Origin: Litorimonas cladophorae
GTDB lineage: Bacteria; Pseudomonadota; Alphaproteobacteria; Caulobacterales; Maricaulaceae
DNA length: 64,000 nucleotides
Reading direction: 5' to 3'
NCBI RefSeq assembly: GCF_014652455.1
Contig: NZ_BMYV01000002.1
Location: forward strand, 62,001-126,000
Shown here: positions 25,773 to 35,251 of the stretch, in pieces
Layout: the number at the start of each line of letters is the position of its first letter
Position numbering within the stretch: the stretch's first letter is position 1
Program-made: the position numbers and the translations under genes
The notes under the pieces: generated by a model
The model's input: the letters and a program-made list of their open reading frames with translations, nothing else
Database searches by the model: none
What the model was told of the DNA's origin: nothing

Positions 25773-28435
25773 TTCGCCACTATATTGACGATACGCCCAG
25801 GTACAACGATGATTTTCCTGACAGTTGCGTCACCTATCGACCTTTGTACCGCTTCATCAGCGAGGGCGAGTTTTTCAATCTCGTCCTTGGGCATGTCTTT
25901 TGGGATATTCAACTCGCTGCGGCGCTTGCCATTGACCTGCAAAGGCAGGGTGATCGTGTCATCCACCAGCATTTTCGGATCCACCACAGGCCACGGCGCG
26001 TGATAGACAAGGTCTTCTCCGCCGACCTTGGACCAACATTCTTCGGCCAGATGCGGCATGAAGGGTGCAATCGCCCGGATCAAAATGCCGAGGGCTTCCA
26101 TACGGGCCGCATCTTGGCCCTTATATTTGGACAGCGCATTGGTCAGCTCATAGATTTGCGCCACGGAGGTGTTGAAACGGAACGCTTCAATGCCAGCCGT
26201 GAGTTTTTCCAACGCCCGATGGGCTAGTTTCCGAAGCTCCAACGCGTCACCCGATGCGTCTGATGCAACGGCCAATGGTCCCTCTGCGGAGGTTGTATCG
26301 GAGACAACATTCCAAACTTTCTTGGAAAACCGCCACGCGCCAATCACGCCAGATTCGGTCCACTCCACATCACGCTCTGGCGGGGAGTCGGACAGCACGA
26401 ACCAACGCGCCACATCTGCGCCATAGCCCTGAATGATTTCATTCGGGTCGACGACGTTCTTCTTGGACTTGGACATCTTGATGATGTCGCCTTTAATAAC
26501 GGGGCGACCTGTTGGAAGATGGACGAAAGTCCCGTCATCATTGGCGTCAACGTCTTCGGGCAAGACCCAAGAGTCTTTCTCAATGCTTTCATCGGCCAAC
26601 GCATAGGTCGCATGGGTGACCATGCCCTGCGTAAATAATCCCGCAAAAGGTTCGCCGCCAAATTGACTGTGGGAGAGGTCCAATAATCCGCAATCAATTA
26701 ATCCGCGTGTAAAGAAGCGCGCGTAGAGCAAATGCAAAACAGCATGTTCGACGCCGCCGACATACTGATCGACGGGCAGCCATTTTGATGCCGCGTCCCA
26801 ATCCATACCATCGGCAGAGAGCGAACCGCCAAAGGCCGCAAAATACCAAGAGCTATCACCGAATGTATCCAGCGTATCGGTTTCGCGCTCGGCTGCTTTC
26901 CCGCATGTGGGGCAGGTAACGCCTTCGGATTTCCATGTTGGATGATGGTCCAGCGGATTGCCAGGTTTCTCGAAACTAATGTCATAAGGCAGTTCAACAG
27001 GCAGCTGATCTTCTGGAACAGGCACAGAACCGCAATCCCCGCATTTAATAACAGGAATTGGGCAACCCCAATAGCGCTGACGGGACACACCCCAATCGCG
27101 CAGGCGATAATTCGTCACGCTCTCGCCGAAGTCCATTTCAGTGATTTTGTGGATCGCGGCTTTAATGCCTTTGGATTTATTTAAGCCATCAAGGAAGCCT
27201 GAGTTAAACAGCTTGCCTTCGCCCGTATAGGCTTCGGTGCCGACATCATAAGTGGCCGCATCTTCGCCGTCGGGCAGGACAACAGCCTTCACAGGCAAAT
27301 CATATTTCCGCGCAAAATCTAAATCGCGTTGATCATGTGCAGGGCAGCCAAAGACCGCGCCTGTACCATAGCCCATGAGCACGAAATTCGCGATCCAAAC
27401 GGGTAGAGTCGCGCCTTCAACGAACGGATGTTTAACACGAAGGCCTGTGTCGAACCCAAGCTTTGGCGCTGTAGCAATATCGGCTTCAGATGTTCCGATT
27501 TTTGCACATTCCGCGCGAAATGCTTCTGCTTCGGGCAAATTGTTTGCTAGCCACTTAGAATAAGGATGGTCTGGAGATAGCGCTAGAAAGCTAGCACCAA
27601 ACAATGTGTCAGGTCGGGTAGTAAATACCTCTATTCCGCCATCTTGGTCCGTCGCTAATGCTTCATCAAACAACTCTTTCTTAGGAGAAGAAGTTTCAGT
27701 ATTTTCAGCAAAACCGAACCAAATTGACGCGCCTTCGGATTTCCCAATCCAATTGGCTTGCATCGTCCGCACCTTCTCAGGCCAGCGGTCTAATCCGTCC
27801 AAGCCTTTCAATAAATCTTCGGCGTAATTTGTGATTTTATAGAACCATTGGTCCATGTCGCGTTGCTCGACTACGGCTCCGCTGCGCCAGCCTTTGCCGT
27901 CGATGACTTGCTCATTGGCCAGGACCGTATTGTCGACGGGGTCCCAGTTCACTTTGGCAGTTTTGCGGTAGACCAGACCTTTTTCCCAGAACTTCAGGAA
28001 GATCCGTTGTTGTTCTTTATAGTAGGCGACGTCAGAGGTTGCGAATTCGCGGGACCAATCCAGCGCAAAGCCGAGGCGCTGCATCGGGGTGCGCATCTCA
28101 TCGATATTATTATAGGTCCAATCTTTCGGGTGACCGCCTGTGGCAATCGCCGCATTTTCCGCAGGCATGCCGAAACTATCCCAGCCCATTGGATGCAGGA
28201 CCTCAAAGCCTTGCGCCTTTTTATAGCGCGCCACGACATCGCCCATCGCGTAATTGCGCACATGGCCCATGTGAATACGGCCCGACGGATAGGGAAACAT
28301 TTCCAGCGCGTAGAACTTTGGCTTATCGCTGTCATCATGGGCGCGGTACACATCGCGCGCTTTCCAGACGGACTGCCAACGCGGTTCAACCTCTGCCGCA
28401 TTATACTTTTCAGGTGCGTTAGGATTTTCGGACAT
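25769..28435 (-). CDS. leuS: Leucyl-tRNA synthetase
   Basis: A class I synthetase that charges tRNA-Leu. From the ATG at 28435 ([10 protein letters not shown]) the product is 888 residues. HMGH at 55-58 is the HIGH motif, KMSKS is at 653-657, and zinc-binding Cys pairs (CGDCGS, CPTCGK) occur in the editing/zinc region. The longer frame to 28537 would add 34 residues of unlikely sequence. It heads the leuS-lptE-holA run. Confidence 0.97.
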   Translation of the reverse strand: MSENPNAPEKYNAAEVEPRWQSVWKARDVYRAHDDSDKPKFYALEMFPYPSGRIHMGHVRNYAMGDVVARYKKAQGFEVLHPMGWDSFGMPAENAAIATGGHPKDWTYNNIDEMRTPMQRLGFALDWSREFATSDVAYYKEQQRIFLKFWEKGLVYRKTAKVNWDPVDNTVLANEQVIDGKGWRSGAVVEQRDMDQWFYKITNYAEDLLKGLDGLDRWPEKVRTMQANWIGKSEGASIWFGFAENTETSSPKKELFDEALATDQDGGIEVFTTRPDTLFGASFLALSPDHPYSKWLANNLPEAEAFRAECAKIGTSEADIATAPKLGFDTGLRVKHPFVEGATLPVWIANFVLMGYGTGAVFGCPAHDQRDLDFARKYDLPVKAVVLPDGEDAATYDVGTEAYTGEGKLFNSGFLDGLNKSKGIKAAIHKITEMDFGESVTNYRLRDWGVSRQRYWGCPIPVIKCGDCGSVPVPEDQLPVELPYDISFEKPGNPLDHHPTWKSEGVTCPTCGKAAERETDTLDTFGDSSWYFAAFGGSLSADGMDWDAASKWLPVDQYVGGVEHAVLHLLYARFFTRGLIDCGLLDLSHSQFGGEPFAGLFTQGMVTHATYALADESIEKDSWVLPEDVDANDDGTFVHLPTGRPVIKGDIIKMSKSKKNVVDPNEIIQGYGADVARWFVLSDSPPERDVEWTESGVIGAWRFSKKVWNVVSDTTSAEGPLAVASDASGDALELRKLAHRALEKLTAGIEAFRFNTSVAQIYELTNALSKYKGQDAARMEALGILIRAIAPFMPHLAEECWSKVGGEDLVYHAPWPVVDPKMLVDDTITLPLQVNGKRRSELNIPKDMPKDEIEKLALADEAVQRSIGDATVRKIIVVPGRIVNIVAK

Positions 28436-28578
28436 TATTTTACTCGAAAGGGAAGCGGGACGAAGCGGACCTATAGCAGACCTGAAAAAGGCGGCTAGTC
28501 CATTTCCTGCGTCGTGATAGGTCTGCGGTCCCCGCAAAGGTTCTGGATTAGACGCTCAAATGCAGGCAGGACGGGTTC

Positions 28579-29145
28579 ATGACAGCCATCAAAAAGATGC
28601 AAGCCGGCCGCGAGACCAAAATGTTACGCGGCGCGATGTGGGCCTGCGCCATTCCGATCATATTTGGGTTCGGCTTCGTTTATTTAGCTGTCGATATAGC
28701 CGTGGGGCACACGCGCCAGACCTCGATCCTTATGATGATTTCGCCCGTCGCTTATCCGGCTCTATGTTTGTTTATCTTGTCGCCTCTGACCGCGTGGCTG
28801 TCCTGCGGGTGGCTGCGTCGGATTGATGACCCTGCGAAATTGAGCCAATGGCGGATAAGTTTTGTCACGGCGCTGGTCATTGCAACCGGCCTGCAACTTC
28901 TCATGACTTTGGGTTACGGTCTGTTTTTAGACTATCAGTTTAAAGCGTTTTTTACCTCGGCGTCCGATAGCCTTGCGGAAGCTGGAGTGGACTCTGACGC
29001 CTTCGCGGATGTCCCAAGTGGGTACTCAACTTCGGCGATTTATAACGCCGTGCTTTGGATCATACTCACGGCCCCCTTTTGTGCGGCGGGGGCCAGTATC
29101 TTTCAGCGTGTCACAAAATTTCCAGAAGACAGAACCGTCTTCTAG
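28579..29145 (+). CDS. Hypothetical membrane protein (188 aa)
   Basis: Not recognised. The protein has four hydrophobic segments (around residues 20-44, 48-70, 93-118, 157-175), with the pair of Arg residues typical of the positive-inside rule after the second. An AGGA lies a few bases before the ATG at 28579, so it is likely translated. It is the only plus-strand gene between leuS and the porin region and faces away from leuS. Function unknown. Confidence 0.7.
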   Translation: MTAIKKMQAGRETKMLRGAMWACAIPIIFGFGFVYLAVDIAVGHTRQTSILMMISPVAYPALCLFILSPLTAWLSCGWLRRIDDPAKLSQWRISFVTALVIATGLQLLMTLGYGLFLDYQFKAFFTSASDSLAEAGVDSDAFADVPSGYSTSAIYNAVLWIILTAPFCAAGASIFQRVTKFPEDRTVF

Positions 29146-29156
29146 AGGTGTTGGGT

Positions 29157-29588
29157 TTAGCGCGCGTCTTCGGTCGCGATGTAAAGCTCGCGGGCTTTTG
29201 TCAGGATTGCATTCTCAATCTTGCGCGCTGTGTCGCCGTCAACGGCCGCATCGGCCCAACCTGCCGCTGTTTGCGTTTGCTTAAAGATTGACACCTTCAA
29301 ACCATCGGCGCGCAGATTTGTGTCCAAGATATAGACATTGGCTTTGAAACGTTCGGCGGGTGTTGTTGGGTTCGCGTACCAATCCGTGATGATGACACCA
29401 CCAAAGGGGTCGACTTGCTCGAGCGGCATGAAGTTCAATGTCTCCATGGACGCGCGCCAGAGGTATGTGTTCACGCCCATATTTGGCGCGGCCGCCTGCG
29501 CCGAAGCGCGAGGTTTAGATTTAGACGCGCAACCGCCCAGAACAAGGGTCGTTGCGAGAACGGCAGCGATGGCAGGTTTAAAAGTCAT
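29157..29588 (-). CDS. DUF3576 lipoprotein
   Basis: A 143-residue lipoprotein: signal ending in LGGC (residue 20), then MGVNTYLWRASMETLNFMPL and DPFGGVIITDWY, both characteristic of the alphaproteobacterial DUF3576 family. The family lies next to leuS in many alphaproteobacteria, which matches its position here. Function is unknown; an outer-membrane location is likely. No ATPase, protease or binding motif is visible. Confidence 0.9.
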   Translation of the reverse strand: MTFKPAIAAVLATTLVLGGCASKSKPRASAQAAAPNMGVNTYLWRASMETLNFMPLEQVDPFGGVIITDWYANPTTPAERFKANVYILDTNLRADGLKVSIFKQTQTAAGWADAAVDGDTARKIENAILTKARELYIATEDAR

Positions 29589-29742
29589 CTTATGGGCATC
29601 CCAAATGCAAATCTGTATCAGATATCGTGCGTCGTCTTAAACCGCTCTGTCGTCCGCCACCAGAGCCGTTTTCATAAATTCATGGCAAGAAAGCAGGGGT
29701 GAGCGCCCGAAAGGGGCAAAAACACCTTATGGTAAAGATGCG

Positions 29743-29757
29743 TTAACCCTTTTTTAG
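29743..29757. promoter_or_regulatory. CtrA-like site before the porin gene
   Basis: TTAA-N7-TTAG, one base from the CtrA consensus TTAA-N7-TTAA, lies 57 bases before the porin ATG, a usual distance for a CtrA-activated promoter. Cell-cycle control of the porin would follow if CtrA binds. The motif is short and could be chance. Confidence 0.35.
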
Positions 29758-29813
29758 GGCGGCGTGGGGCAAAGGTTAACAAAATTCACCCTTTGCCTGC
29801 TGAAGGTCCATCC

Positions 29814-31676
29814 ATGTCTGCTTCGCGCTTACTTTCTACTGCCACGCCCTTCGTCATTTTGGCGGTTGCCGGCATGGGACTGGCGTCGGCGCAATCCAGT
29901 TCGCCCTTTGCGACCAAGAAAAAGCAACAAGCCTGGGATATGCCAATACCTACGGCCCCCCAAACGGCCGCGCAGCCTTCGACCTATCAACCCTATAGCG
30001 CGCCAAACACCGCACCTGTTTATCCGCGTGGGTCGTCGACACCGCCAACGGGTCAGCCCGTCGTCAATGTGGGCCGGATCTATCAACCCGAAGCGCCCGC
30101 CTATGCGCCAATGCGTACCAATGCGCAGTCGCTGGCCGCGACTAAGCCCGTCTCTGGGTCTGACTATAATTATAATCCGCGCCCAGCGCCGGTTGTTTCC
30201 GAAACGCCAGACTTCGGAAAGCCGATCTCTCTGGCGGGTGGGAACCTGCCACCGGGTCTTCCGCGTCAAGCCTCCCCTTATCAAAGCGCCGCACCCTCGG
30301 CTTCGCCTTACGCGCCGCAACGTGCACAAACCACCCAAGCGCCGTCGACGGCCACGCCAAATTACGGCTCGCCCTATGGCGGGGGACAGTCAATCCCGCC
30401 GCAAGCGGGATATCAGCAACCCTATCCGCCAACAGGGCAACCCTCTGGCCAGCCTTACCCTAATCAAGGTCCGACCTCTTATCCTGCCCCGCAACAGCCG
30501 CAGAGTTGGAAAGATCGTCTTGGTCTCGGTAATTTGGCGACCATGTTGCGTGGCAAATTTAGCCTCGGCGCGGCGGCGACCTATCGCGATCAACCGCCAA
30601 ACCAAATTGGCCCAGATGACGCGTGGTCCGAAGATTTTATCGGTGACGCCGAAGTCGAATTCGAAGTCAGCGCGATCACGCAAGGTGGCCTTGAATATGG
30701 CCTGAACTTGGCCGCGCGGGCTCAACATGATGCTTACCGTCGTGGTTTTGGGGGCCGCTTGGCCGATTGCCCGCCCTCTGTCGCGGGATGTTCGGGTCTG
30801 AAAGGCCATACATCGCAATTCTATACCGTCGGCGAAGACACAGCCGAAGATTTCCAAGCGCAGCTCGAAAGCGCGCATATCTTTCTGCGTTCGGCCTATG
30901 GTGACGTGACCGTGGGGCGTGACGACGGCGCGGCCTATCTGTTCAGTCTCGGCGCACCGACCTTGCTCGCCATTGGGGCCTCAAACTCGCCCGTCGATTA
31001 TACAGGCTATGACAGTGTGAAGACGGTCAATGACGCATCGGGCTTTGCTGAGAAAATTACTTATACCTCGCCACGTTTGCTCGGTGACCAAATCGGTGTC
31101 GGCGTACAATTGGGCGTGTCTTATGCGCTCAAGGCTGATGCATGCGGCGTCGATTATTGTGTCGATCGCGACATCGCAGGCCTCATCCGTCCTGAGATCG
31201 AAGACGTGTTCGAAGCAGGTCTCGCCCTCGACCGTACATTTGAAAATGGCATGTCCGTCGAAGGGACGTTCTCTTATGCGCGCGGCTCTGAAAAATCAGG
31301 CTTCGCAGGTCTAGATGATCTCCAAAGCTATGGCGCGGGTCTCGAACTTGGGTATGGCGATTGGACGTTGGGCGGCTCTTGGTTGCAGTCCAATAATGGT
31401 CTGTTCGATGGCGACTACACGGCCTATGATGCAGGCGTGACATGGAAACCTGGCGCGCTGGGCTTCACGCTGAATTACGGCCATGCAGAGGACGAGAACG
31501 TAAACCTGACCTCTGACCAAGCGGTCTTTGGTGTCACTTATGATTTCGACAAATTCACACTCGGCACGGGCGTTCAATATGTGAGCCGCACCAGCGACGG
31601 CCTCGTCGGCGGCGTCCTAACGCCACTCGACCAAACCGCGACCAGCGCCTTCGTACAAGGCAGCTTTAAGTTTTAG
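29814..31676 (+). CDS. Porin with long Pro/Gln-rich N-terminal region
   Basis: An outer-membrane diffusion channel. From the ATG at 29814 (MSASRLLS) the 620-residue chain has a cleavable signal ending ASA, then about 200 residues rich in Pro, Gln, Ser and Tyr with loose repeats (QPYPPTGQPSGQPYP), and then a beta-barrel: alternating strands such as GAAATYRDQPP, VEFEVSAITQGGLEYGLNL, FLRSAYGDVTVGRDDG, and a C-terminal FVQGSFKF ending in Phe, the BAM recognition mark. The barrel part (about 350 residues) is porin-sized; the Pro/Gln lead is extra. An in-frame TTG at 29793 is not needed. A small membrane protein follows after nine bases. Confidence 0.9.
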   Translation: MSASRLLSTATPFVILAVAGMGLASAQSSSPFATKKKQQAWDMPIPTAPQTAAQPSTYQPYSAPNTAPVYPRGSSTPPTGQPVVNVGRIYQPEAPAYAPMRTNAQSLAATKPVSGSDYNYNPRPAPVVSETPDFGKPISLAGGNLPPGLPRQASPYQSAAPSASPYAPQRAQTTQAPSTATPNYGSPYGGGQSIPPQAGYQQPYPPTGQPSGQPYPNQGPTSYPAPQQPQSWKDRLGLGNLATMLRGKFSLGAAATYRDQPPNQIGPDDAWSEDFIGDAEVEFEVSAITQGGLEYGLNLAARAQHDAYRRGFGGRLADCPPSVAGCSGLKGHTSQFYTVGEDTAEDFQAQLESAHIFLRSAYGDVTVGRDDGAAYLFSLGAPTLLAIGASNSPVDYTGYDSVKTVNDASGFAEKITYTSPRLLGDQIGVGVQLGVSYALKADACGVDYCVDRDIAGLIRPEIEDVFEAGLALDRTFENGMSVEGTFSYARGSEKSGFAGLDDLQSYGAGLELGYGDWTLGGSWLQSNNGLFDGDYTAYDAGVTWKPGALGFTLNYGHAEDENVNLTSDQAVFGVTYDFDKFTLGTGVQYVSRTSDGLVGGVLTPLDQTATSAFVQGSFKF

Positions 31677-31685
31677 GAGTTTTCA

Positions 31686-32027
31686 ATGCAGGGTTTTCGT
31701 CTTTTTCTTCTGGCTGCTTTGATCGGCCTTCTGATCTATACAGGCATTACGATCTCTAATCACGGGTTGAACCTGCTTCCCGTTTTTTTTGGCGATATGA
31801 AAGCCATGGCGTGGCCCGGACAATTTAATTTCGATTTTATGTGGTTCTTGGCCCTGTCCGCGCTCTGGACGATGTGGCGGAATCAGTTTTCGGCCAAGGG
31901 TTTGGGTTTGGGCCTCCTCGCCTTTTTTGGTGGGATGCTCTTTCTCAGTATCTATCTCCTCGTGCTGAGCTTCAAAACCAAAGGCAACATCGAAAAAATT
32001 CTGATGGGCGAACACATCCGACCATAA
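31686..32027 (+). CDS. Small hypothetical membrane protein (113 aa)
   Basis: Not recognised. Three hydrophobic segments (about residues 5-22, 52-65, 74-97) and a short positively charged end. It starts nine bases after the porin stop with GAGTTTTCA between, so it may be in the porin transcript. No known domain. Confidence 0.6.
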   Translation: MQGFRLFLLAALIGLLIYTGITISNHGLNLLPVFFGDMKAMAWPGQFNFDFMWFLALSALWTMWRNQFSAKGLGLGLLAFFGGMLFLSIYLLVLSFKTKGNIEKILMGEHIRP

Positions 32028-32071
32028 CGCCTAAGTCATTCGACTCCGCTATGACGGACCTTGCGTTCTGA

Positions 32072-32431
32072 CTAAGTGTTTGACCCCGTGACGCCCGTGG
32101 GTGTGTCCGCTATTAGAATGACTTTCCCGTTCCCAAGCCGAATTTGCTGGCCATCCGCAAACCTATCGGCGAACCAAATTCGTTTGGTGACGCCATCGCG
32201 TTGCGTGAAAGCCGAAACCGTCCCGAGTAATTGACCGTCTTCCGCATATACTTTTAGGCCCGGCACCAATTCCGTCGCGATCGTGGGCGTATATTTATAA
32301 GGCGTTGTCGCTGACTTAAATGTCGATGTGACTTCATCGGCGAGGACACGTATCTCATCCGCATAAGCCAAACTTGAGGATGTCACCAAGCCGAGAGCTG
32401 CAATCAAAATAACGATCCGAGTCTTACGCAT
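32072..32431 (-). CDS. Secreted hypothetical protein, PRC-barrel-like
   Basis: A 119-residue protein with a cleavable signal (MRKTRIVILIAALGLVTSSS, cut near AYA) and a body that reads LKVYAEDGQLLGTVSAFTQ then RIWFADRFADGQQIRLG, a pattern like the small PRC-barrel fold (a strand pair with D-G-x-x-G-T-V). It should be periplasmic. The family link is tentative; it could be another small beta domain. The gene has its own upstream gap of about 430 bases. Confidence 0.65.
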   Translation of the reverse strand: MRKTRIVILIAALGLVTSSSLAYADEIRVLADEVTSTFKSATTPYKYTPTIATELVPGLKVYAEDGQLLGTVSAFTQRDGVTKRIWFADRFADGQQIRLGNGKVILIADTPTGVTGSNT

Positions 32432-32862
32432 TATGGGTCTCCTTGTTCTCCCTGACGGTACGCTCCGAGGAACAAGTGGTTCCGATGTGACCCAAGATTA
32501 AAATGAGCCAAACCTGTACACAGCACGAAAAAGCGCCCGATCATTACGGCGTAATACCTTGTAACTCGACAACATCGGTCCAAACACAATCCCCAACCGC
32601 GCAACGGAAGGCGCGAATATGGACTCGTGGCTGGGGCATAAAGTTTAGGCGCGTTTAAAATCGGTAGTTGGCTTTATATCAGAGACTTAAAACGCCCAAA
32701 GTAAGCTGCTCAACCTCTACCAAATAAATAATAGGAAACGGTGGGCTCCGCCATAGGGATTGCAGCCTGTTCAGCCTTCCTTTCAGGTGAAAGTGTTGGG
32801 TTTCCAAACCTATTCCGCGGAGGAATTAGGAGATGTGCCTGTGGTATAGAATTTCGCGGAAG
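32432..32862. other. Intergenic region, no gene seen
   Basis: These 431 bases hold no convincing ORF. A perfect 13-base palindrome ATTACGGCGTAAT lies at 32543-32555, about 110 bases upstream of the secreted PRC-barrel-like gene on its strand, and could be an operator for it; nothing else in the window shares it clearly. No terminator-type hairpin was seen. Confidence 0.4.
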
Positions 32863-33501
32863 TCATGCCATCAGATGTCTGATTTTTTCAGCTTCGAAAT
32901 AATGCGTGCCGCCTTCGTCTTCTGACTCACTGATGAGTGAGAGACCTGATTGTTTGAGAATGCGGTGATATTCTTCTCTGCCTAATGAGCGCGAACCTTC
33001 ACCCGTCAAACTGTCTTCCCAATCACAAATTTGATAAGGGGAAGAGAAAAGAAATTTACCTCCTTCTTTAAGCGCATTCGCGACGTTCTGAATAAGATGT
33101 CTCTGCTTGTTTTTGGATAAAAGAAAAATCAAGCCAACTGCCAATGCAGCATCATATGTGTCATTGAAGAAAGAACTGTCTTCGGCTGCTTCGCAAGCAA
33201 TTCTAATGTCTGGAAAGTAGGCCTGAAATGCTGCTACCATTTTCGGCGAAGCATCGAGGGCTGATACTTGCAAACCAGCTTCGATTAATGCCGACGTTAT
33301 CGGTTGTCCATTTCCCGCGCCAATGTCAATGATTGACCCACCTTGCGGTAGTGTCTCCGCCCAGTTTTGTACTAATGCTCGACCAGACCGTGACCGTACT
33401 GCCATATAACGCTCAGCAATCGCCTCATATCCATTTGAAAAATCTTGGGTCAATAAAGAGTCCGGTGAAAATAACTTGAGTGAGATATTAGCATCAGACA
33501 T
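32863..33501 (-). CDS. SAM-dependent methyltransferase (class I)
   Basis: From the ATG at 33501 (MSDANISLKLF) the 212-residue protein has the SAM loop IIDIGAGNGQPIT near residue 58, the acidic strand end VSALDASPKMV and the post-motif II region FFNDTYDAALAVGLIFLL, then LIQNVANALKEGGKFLFSSP, as in small-molecule class I methyltransferases. A TTG at 33537 would extend it by 12 residues. The DNA is AT-richer than neighbours. Substrate unknown; no clear biosynthetic partner next to it. Confidence 0.85.
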   Translation of the reverse strand: MSDANISLKLFSPDSLLTQDFSNGYEAIAERYMAVRSRSGRALVQNWAETLPQGGSIIDIGAGNGQPITSALIEAGLQVSALDASPKMVAAFQAYFPDIRIACEAAEDSSFFNDTYDAALAVGLIFLLSKNKQRHLIQNVANALKEGGKFLFSSPYQICDWEDSLTGEGSRSLGREEYHRILKQSGLSLISESEDEGGTHYFEAEKIRHLMA

Positions 33502-33641
33502 TAGTTTATGAAACGCTTTTCGAGTATATGTTTGCAAATCTCCGAAAGCAGTTATTCGCCAAGCGGCTTAAAATCGCCTCAAGTAAGACACTCAGAAATT
33601 ACCATGTTGAACCACAACAACGTGAAAATTTACGCCGTCCC

Positions 33642-34559
33642 CTAAGCTCCAACGGCCGTTCGATCCTCTGGATGCCGTTTAAATTTCACTTTAATATAGG
33701 GACAGCCAGGGATGATTTTATAGCCGCTCTTTTTCGCGTCGGCGACCATGGCGGCGTAGAGTTTCCCTGCGATGCCCTGTCCACGCAAAGCATTTGGCGT
33801 GAATGTATGATTGGCGTTAAATATGCCGTTGCCCGCTTTGGCTAGGGTCAATTCGGCTTCACCGGCCTTTGTTTTTATAACGAAGCGGTGGCCGCTCGAC
33901 GTCACTTCTTTTTTCACATCCATGATCAATCCTTCTATGGCGGCTAATCCGATTATGCCTGTCCCCAATAATGCGGGCGCGGTGCCTGCATCTATGCCGC
34001 CCAACCCCACAATGGGGACGGGCAGGCGGGCGGCACGATCTTGTAACGCCTCGACCCCAATGGGTGTTCCCGCCGATGCGCTGCGGCTGGGGAAAATGCT
34101 GGAGACGAACAAGGCGTCAAGACTGTCGAGCGGCGCGAGATAGGCGCCGTCCTTCAACCCCGCCATTGTAATGATCCAATCGGGGTGTTTGGCGCGCCAA
34201 GTTATGGGTCCGACTAGCTTTGGGTCCCGCGCAAAGTGAACACCCTCTGCGTGGATTTTTTCTGCAAGCTCGGGGTCATTGCCGATGAGAAGCTGTTGGC
34301 CCCGTTCACGCGTGATTTGGCGTAAATTTTCTGCATGTTCGGGGTTTCCGAAATGGCGATAAATAATCGTACTGCCTTCAGGTAATCGCCGCGCCACCGA
34401 TACCGGGTCTGGCACACGATCAGGGTCGGTCATGAAAATTAACGGTGAAATGCGGTGCGTGTTTTCATGGACGCGCAATTTGCTCTCTTGACGTAATTCG
34501 CCCGCCACACGCGCAAGCACGCTTTTCTTTTTCGTCCAGTCGGAATAGAGGGCGGTCAT
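33642..34559 (-). CDS. ThiE/TenI-like barrel fused to a YjdJ-type GNAT domain
   Basis: Two domains are visible in one 305-residue frame. Residues about 38-215 look like a TIM barrel of the thiamine-phosphate synthase family (PLIFMTDPDRVPDPVSV, GVHFARDP, VGLGGIDAGTAPALLGTGIIGLAAI). Residues about 215-305 read like a small GNAT acetyltransferase of the YjdJ/COG2388 kind (HTFTPNALRGQGIAGKLYAA). The start at 34559 overlaps the divergent YggS start (CATG), and a later ATG at 34433 would keep both domains. I infer a fusion; a sequencing frameshift is less likely because one frame carries both. Function unknown. Confidence 0.78.
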   Translation of the reverse strand: MTALYSDWTKKKSVLARVAGELRQESKLRVHENTHRISPLIFMTDPDRVPDPVSVARRLPEGSTIIYRHFGNPEHAENLRQITRERGQQLLIGNDPELAEKIHAEGVHFARDPKLVGPITWRAKHPDWIITMAGLKDGAYLAPLDSLDALFVSSIFPSRSASAGTPIGVEALQDRAARLPVPIVGLGGIDAGTAPALLGTGIIGLAAIEGLIMDVKKEVTSSGHRFVIKTKAGEAELTLAKAGNGIFNANHTFTPNALRGQGIAGKLYAAMVADAKKSGYKIIPGCPYIKVKFKRHPEDRTAVGA

Positions 34560-35229
34560 GTCAGATATTTCCCAAAAACATACCGAAGTCCTAGCGAAGT
34601 TGACCGCCGCGTCAAAGCGCGGAAAGCAAAGCGATGTCCCGACCCTTGTGGCGGTGTCAAAGGTTCAGCCTGATGAACGCATTGCCGACATGCTGGCAAC
34701 GGGACAACGCGTTTACGGCGAAAACCGCGTACAAGAAGCCCAAACGCGTTGGGGTGAGACTTTCGCTGACCATCGCGCGGAATTGGAACTGCGCCTGATC
34801 GGGCCATTGCAAACAAATAAGGCCGCGGATGCTGTCGCCTTATTTGACGTTATTGAAACCGTTGATCGTGAAAAATTGCTGAAAGCGCTGGTGAAGGCGG
34901 GTGAGGACCACGGGAAAATGCCACGCCTCTACGTGCAAGTGAATACGGGCGAGGAAGATCAGAAGTCTGGCGTCCTGCCCGCTGACCTTCCCGCGTTTTT
35001 AAAGCTCATGCGCGAGACTTATAATTTAGAACCAGAAGGCCTGATGTGTATTCCGCCAATGGGGGAAGCCGCCAGCCCGCATTTCTGGCTATTGTCAAAT
35101 TTGGCCGACGCCAATGGCATCAAAGGTTTGTCGATGGGCATGAGCGGGGATTATGAAATCGCCGCAGAAATGGGCGCAACCAGCGTCCGCGTCGGATCCG
35201 CCTTATTCGGTGCGCGGGATTACGGCTGA
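34558..35229 (+). CDS. yggS: YggS/PLPBP pyridoxal-phosphate homeostasis protein
   Basis: YggS-family proteins bind PLP and keep vitamin B6 and amino-acid pools in balance but have no known enzyme activity. The 223-residue chain has AVSKVQPDE with the PLP Lys near residue 35, YGENRVQEA, and MCIPP then LSMGMSGDYEIA, all family motifs, plus GSALFGARDY at the end. A good GAGG ribosome site lies eight bases before the ATG, inside the opposing gene. The start overlaps the ThiE-GNAT start. Confidence 0.95.
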   Translation: MSDISQKHTEVLAKLTAASKRGKQSDVPTLVAVSKVQPDERIADMLATGQRVYGENRVQEAQTRWGETFADHRAELELRLIGPLQTNKAADAVALFDVIETVDREKLLKALVKAGEDHGKMPRLYVQVNTGEEDQKSGVLPADLPAFLKLMRETYNLEPEGLMCIPPMGEAASPHFWLLSNLADANGIKGLSMGMSGDYEIAAEMGATSVRVGSALFGARDYG

Positions 35230-35251
35230 GCGGCTTTTTCGCCGAAAACCT

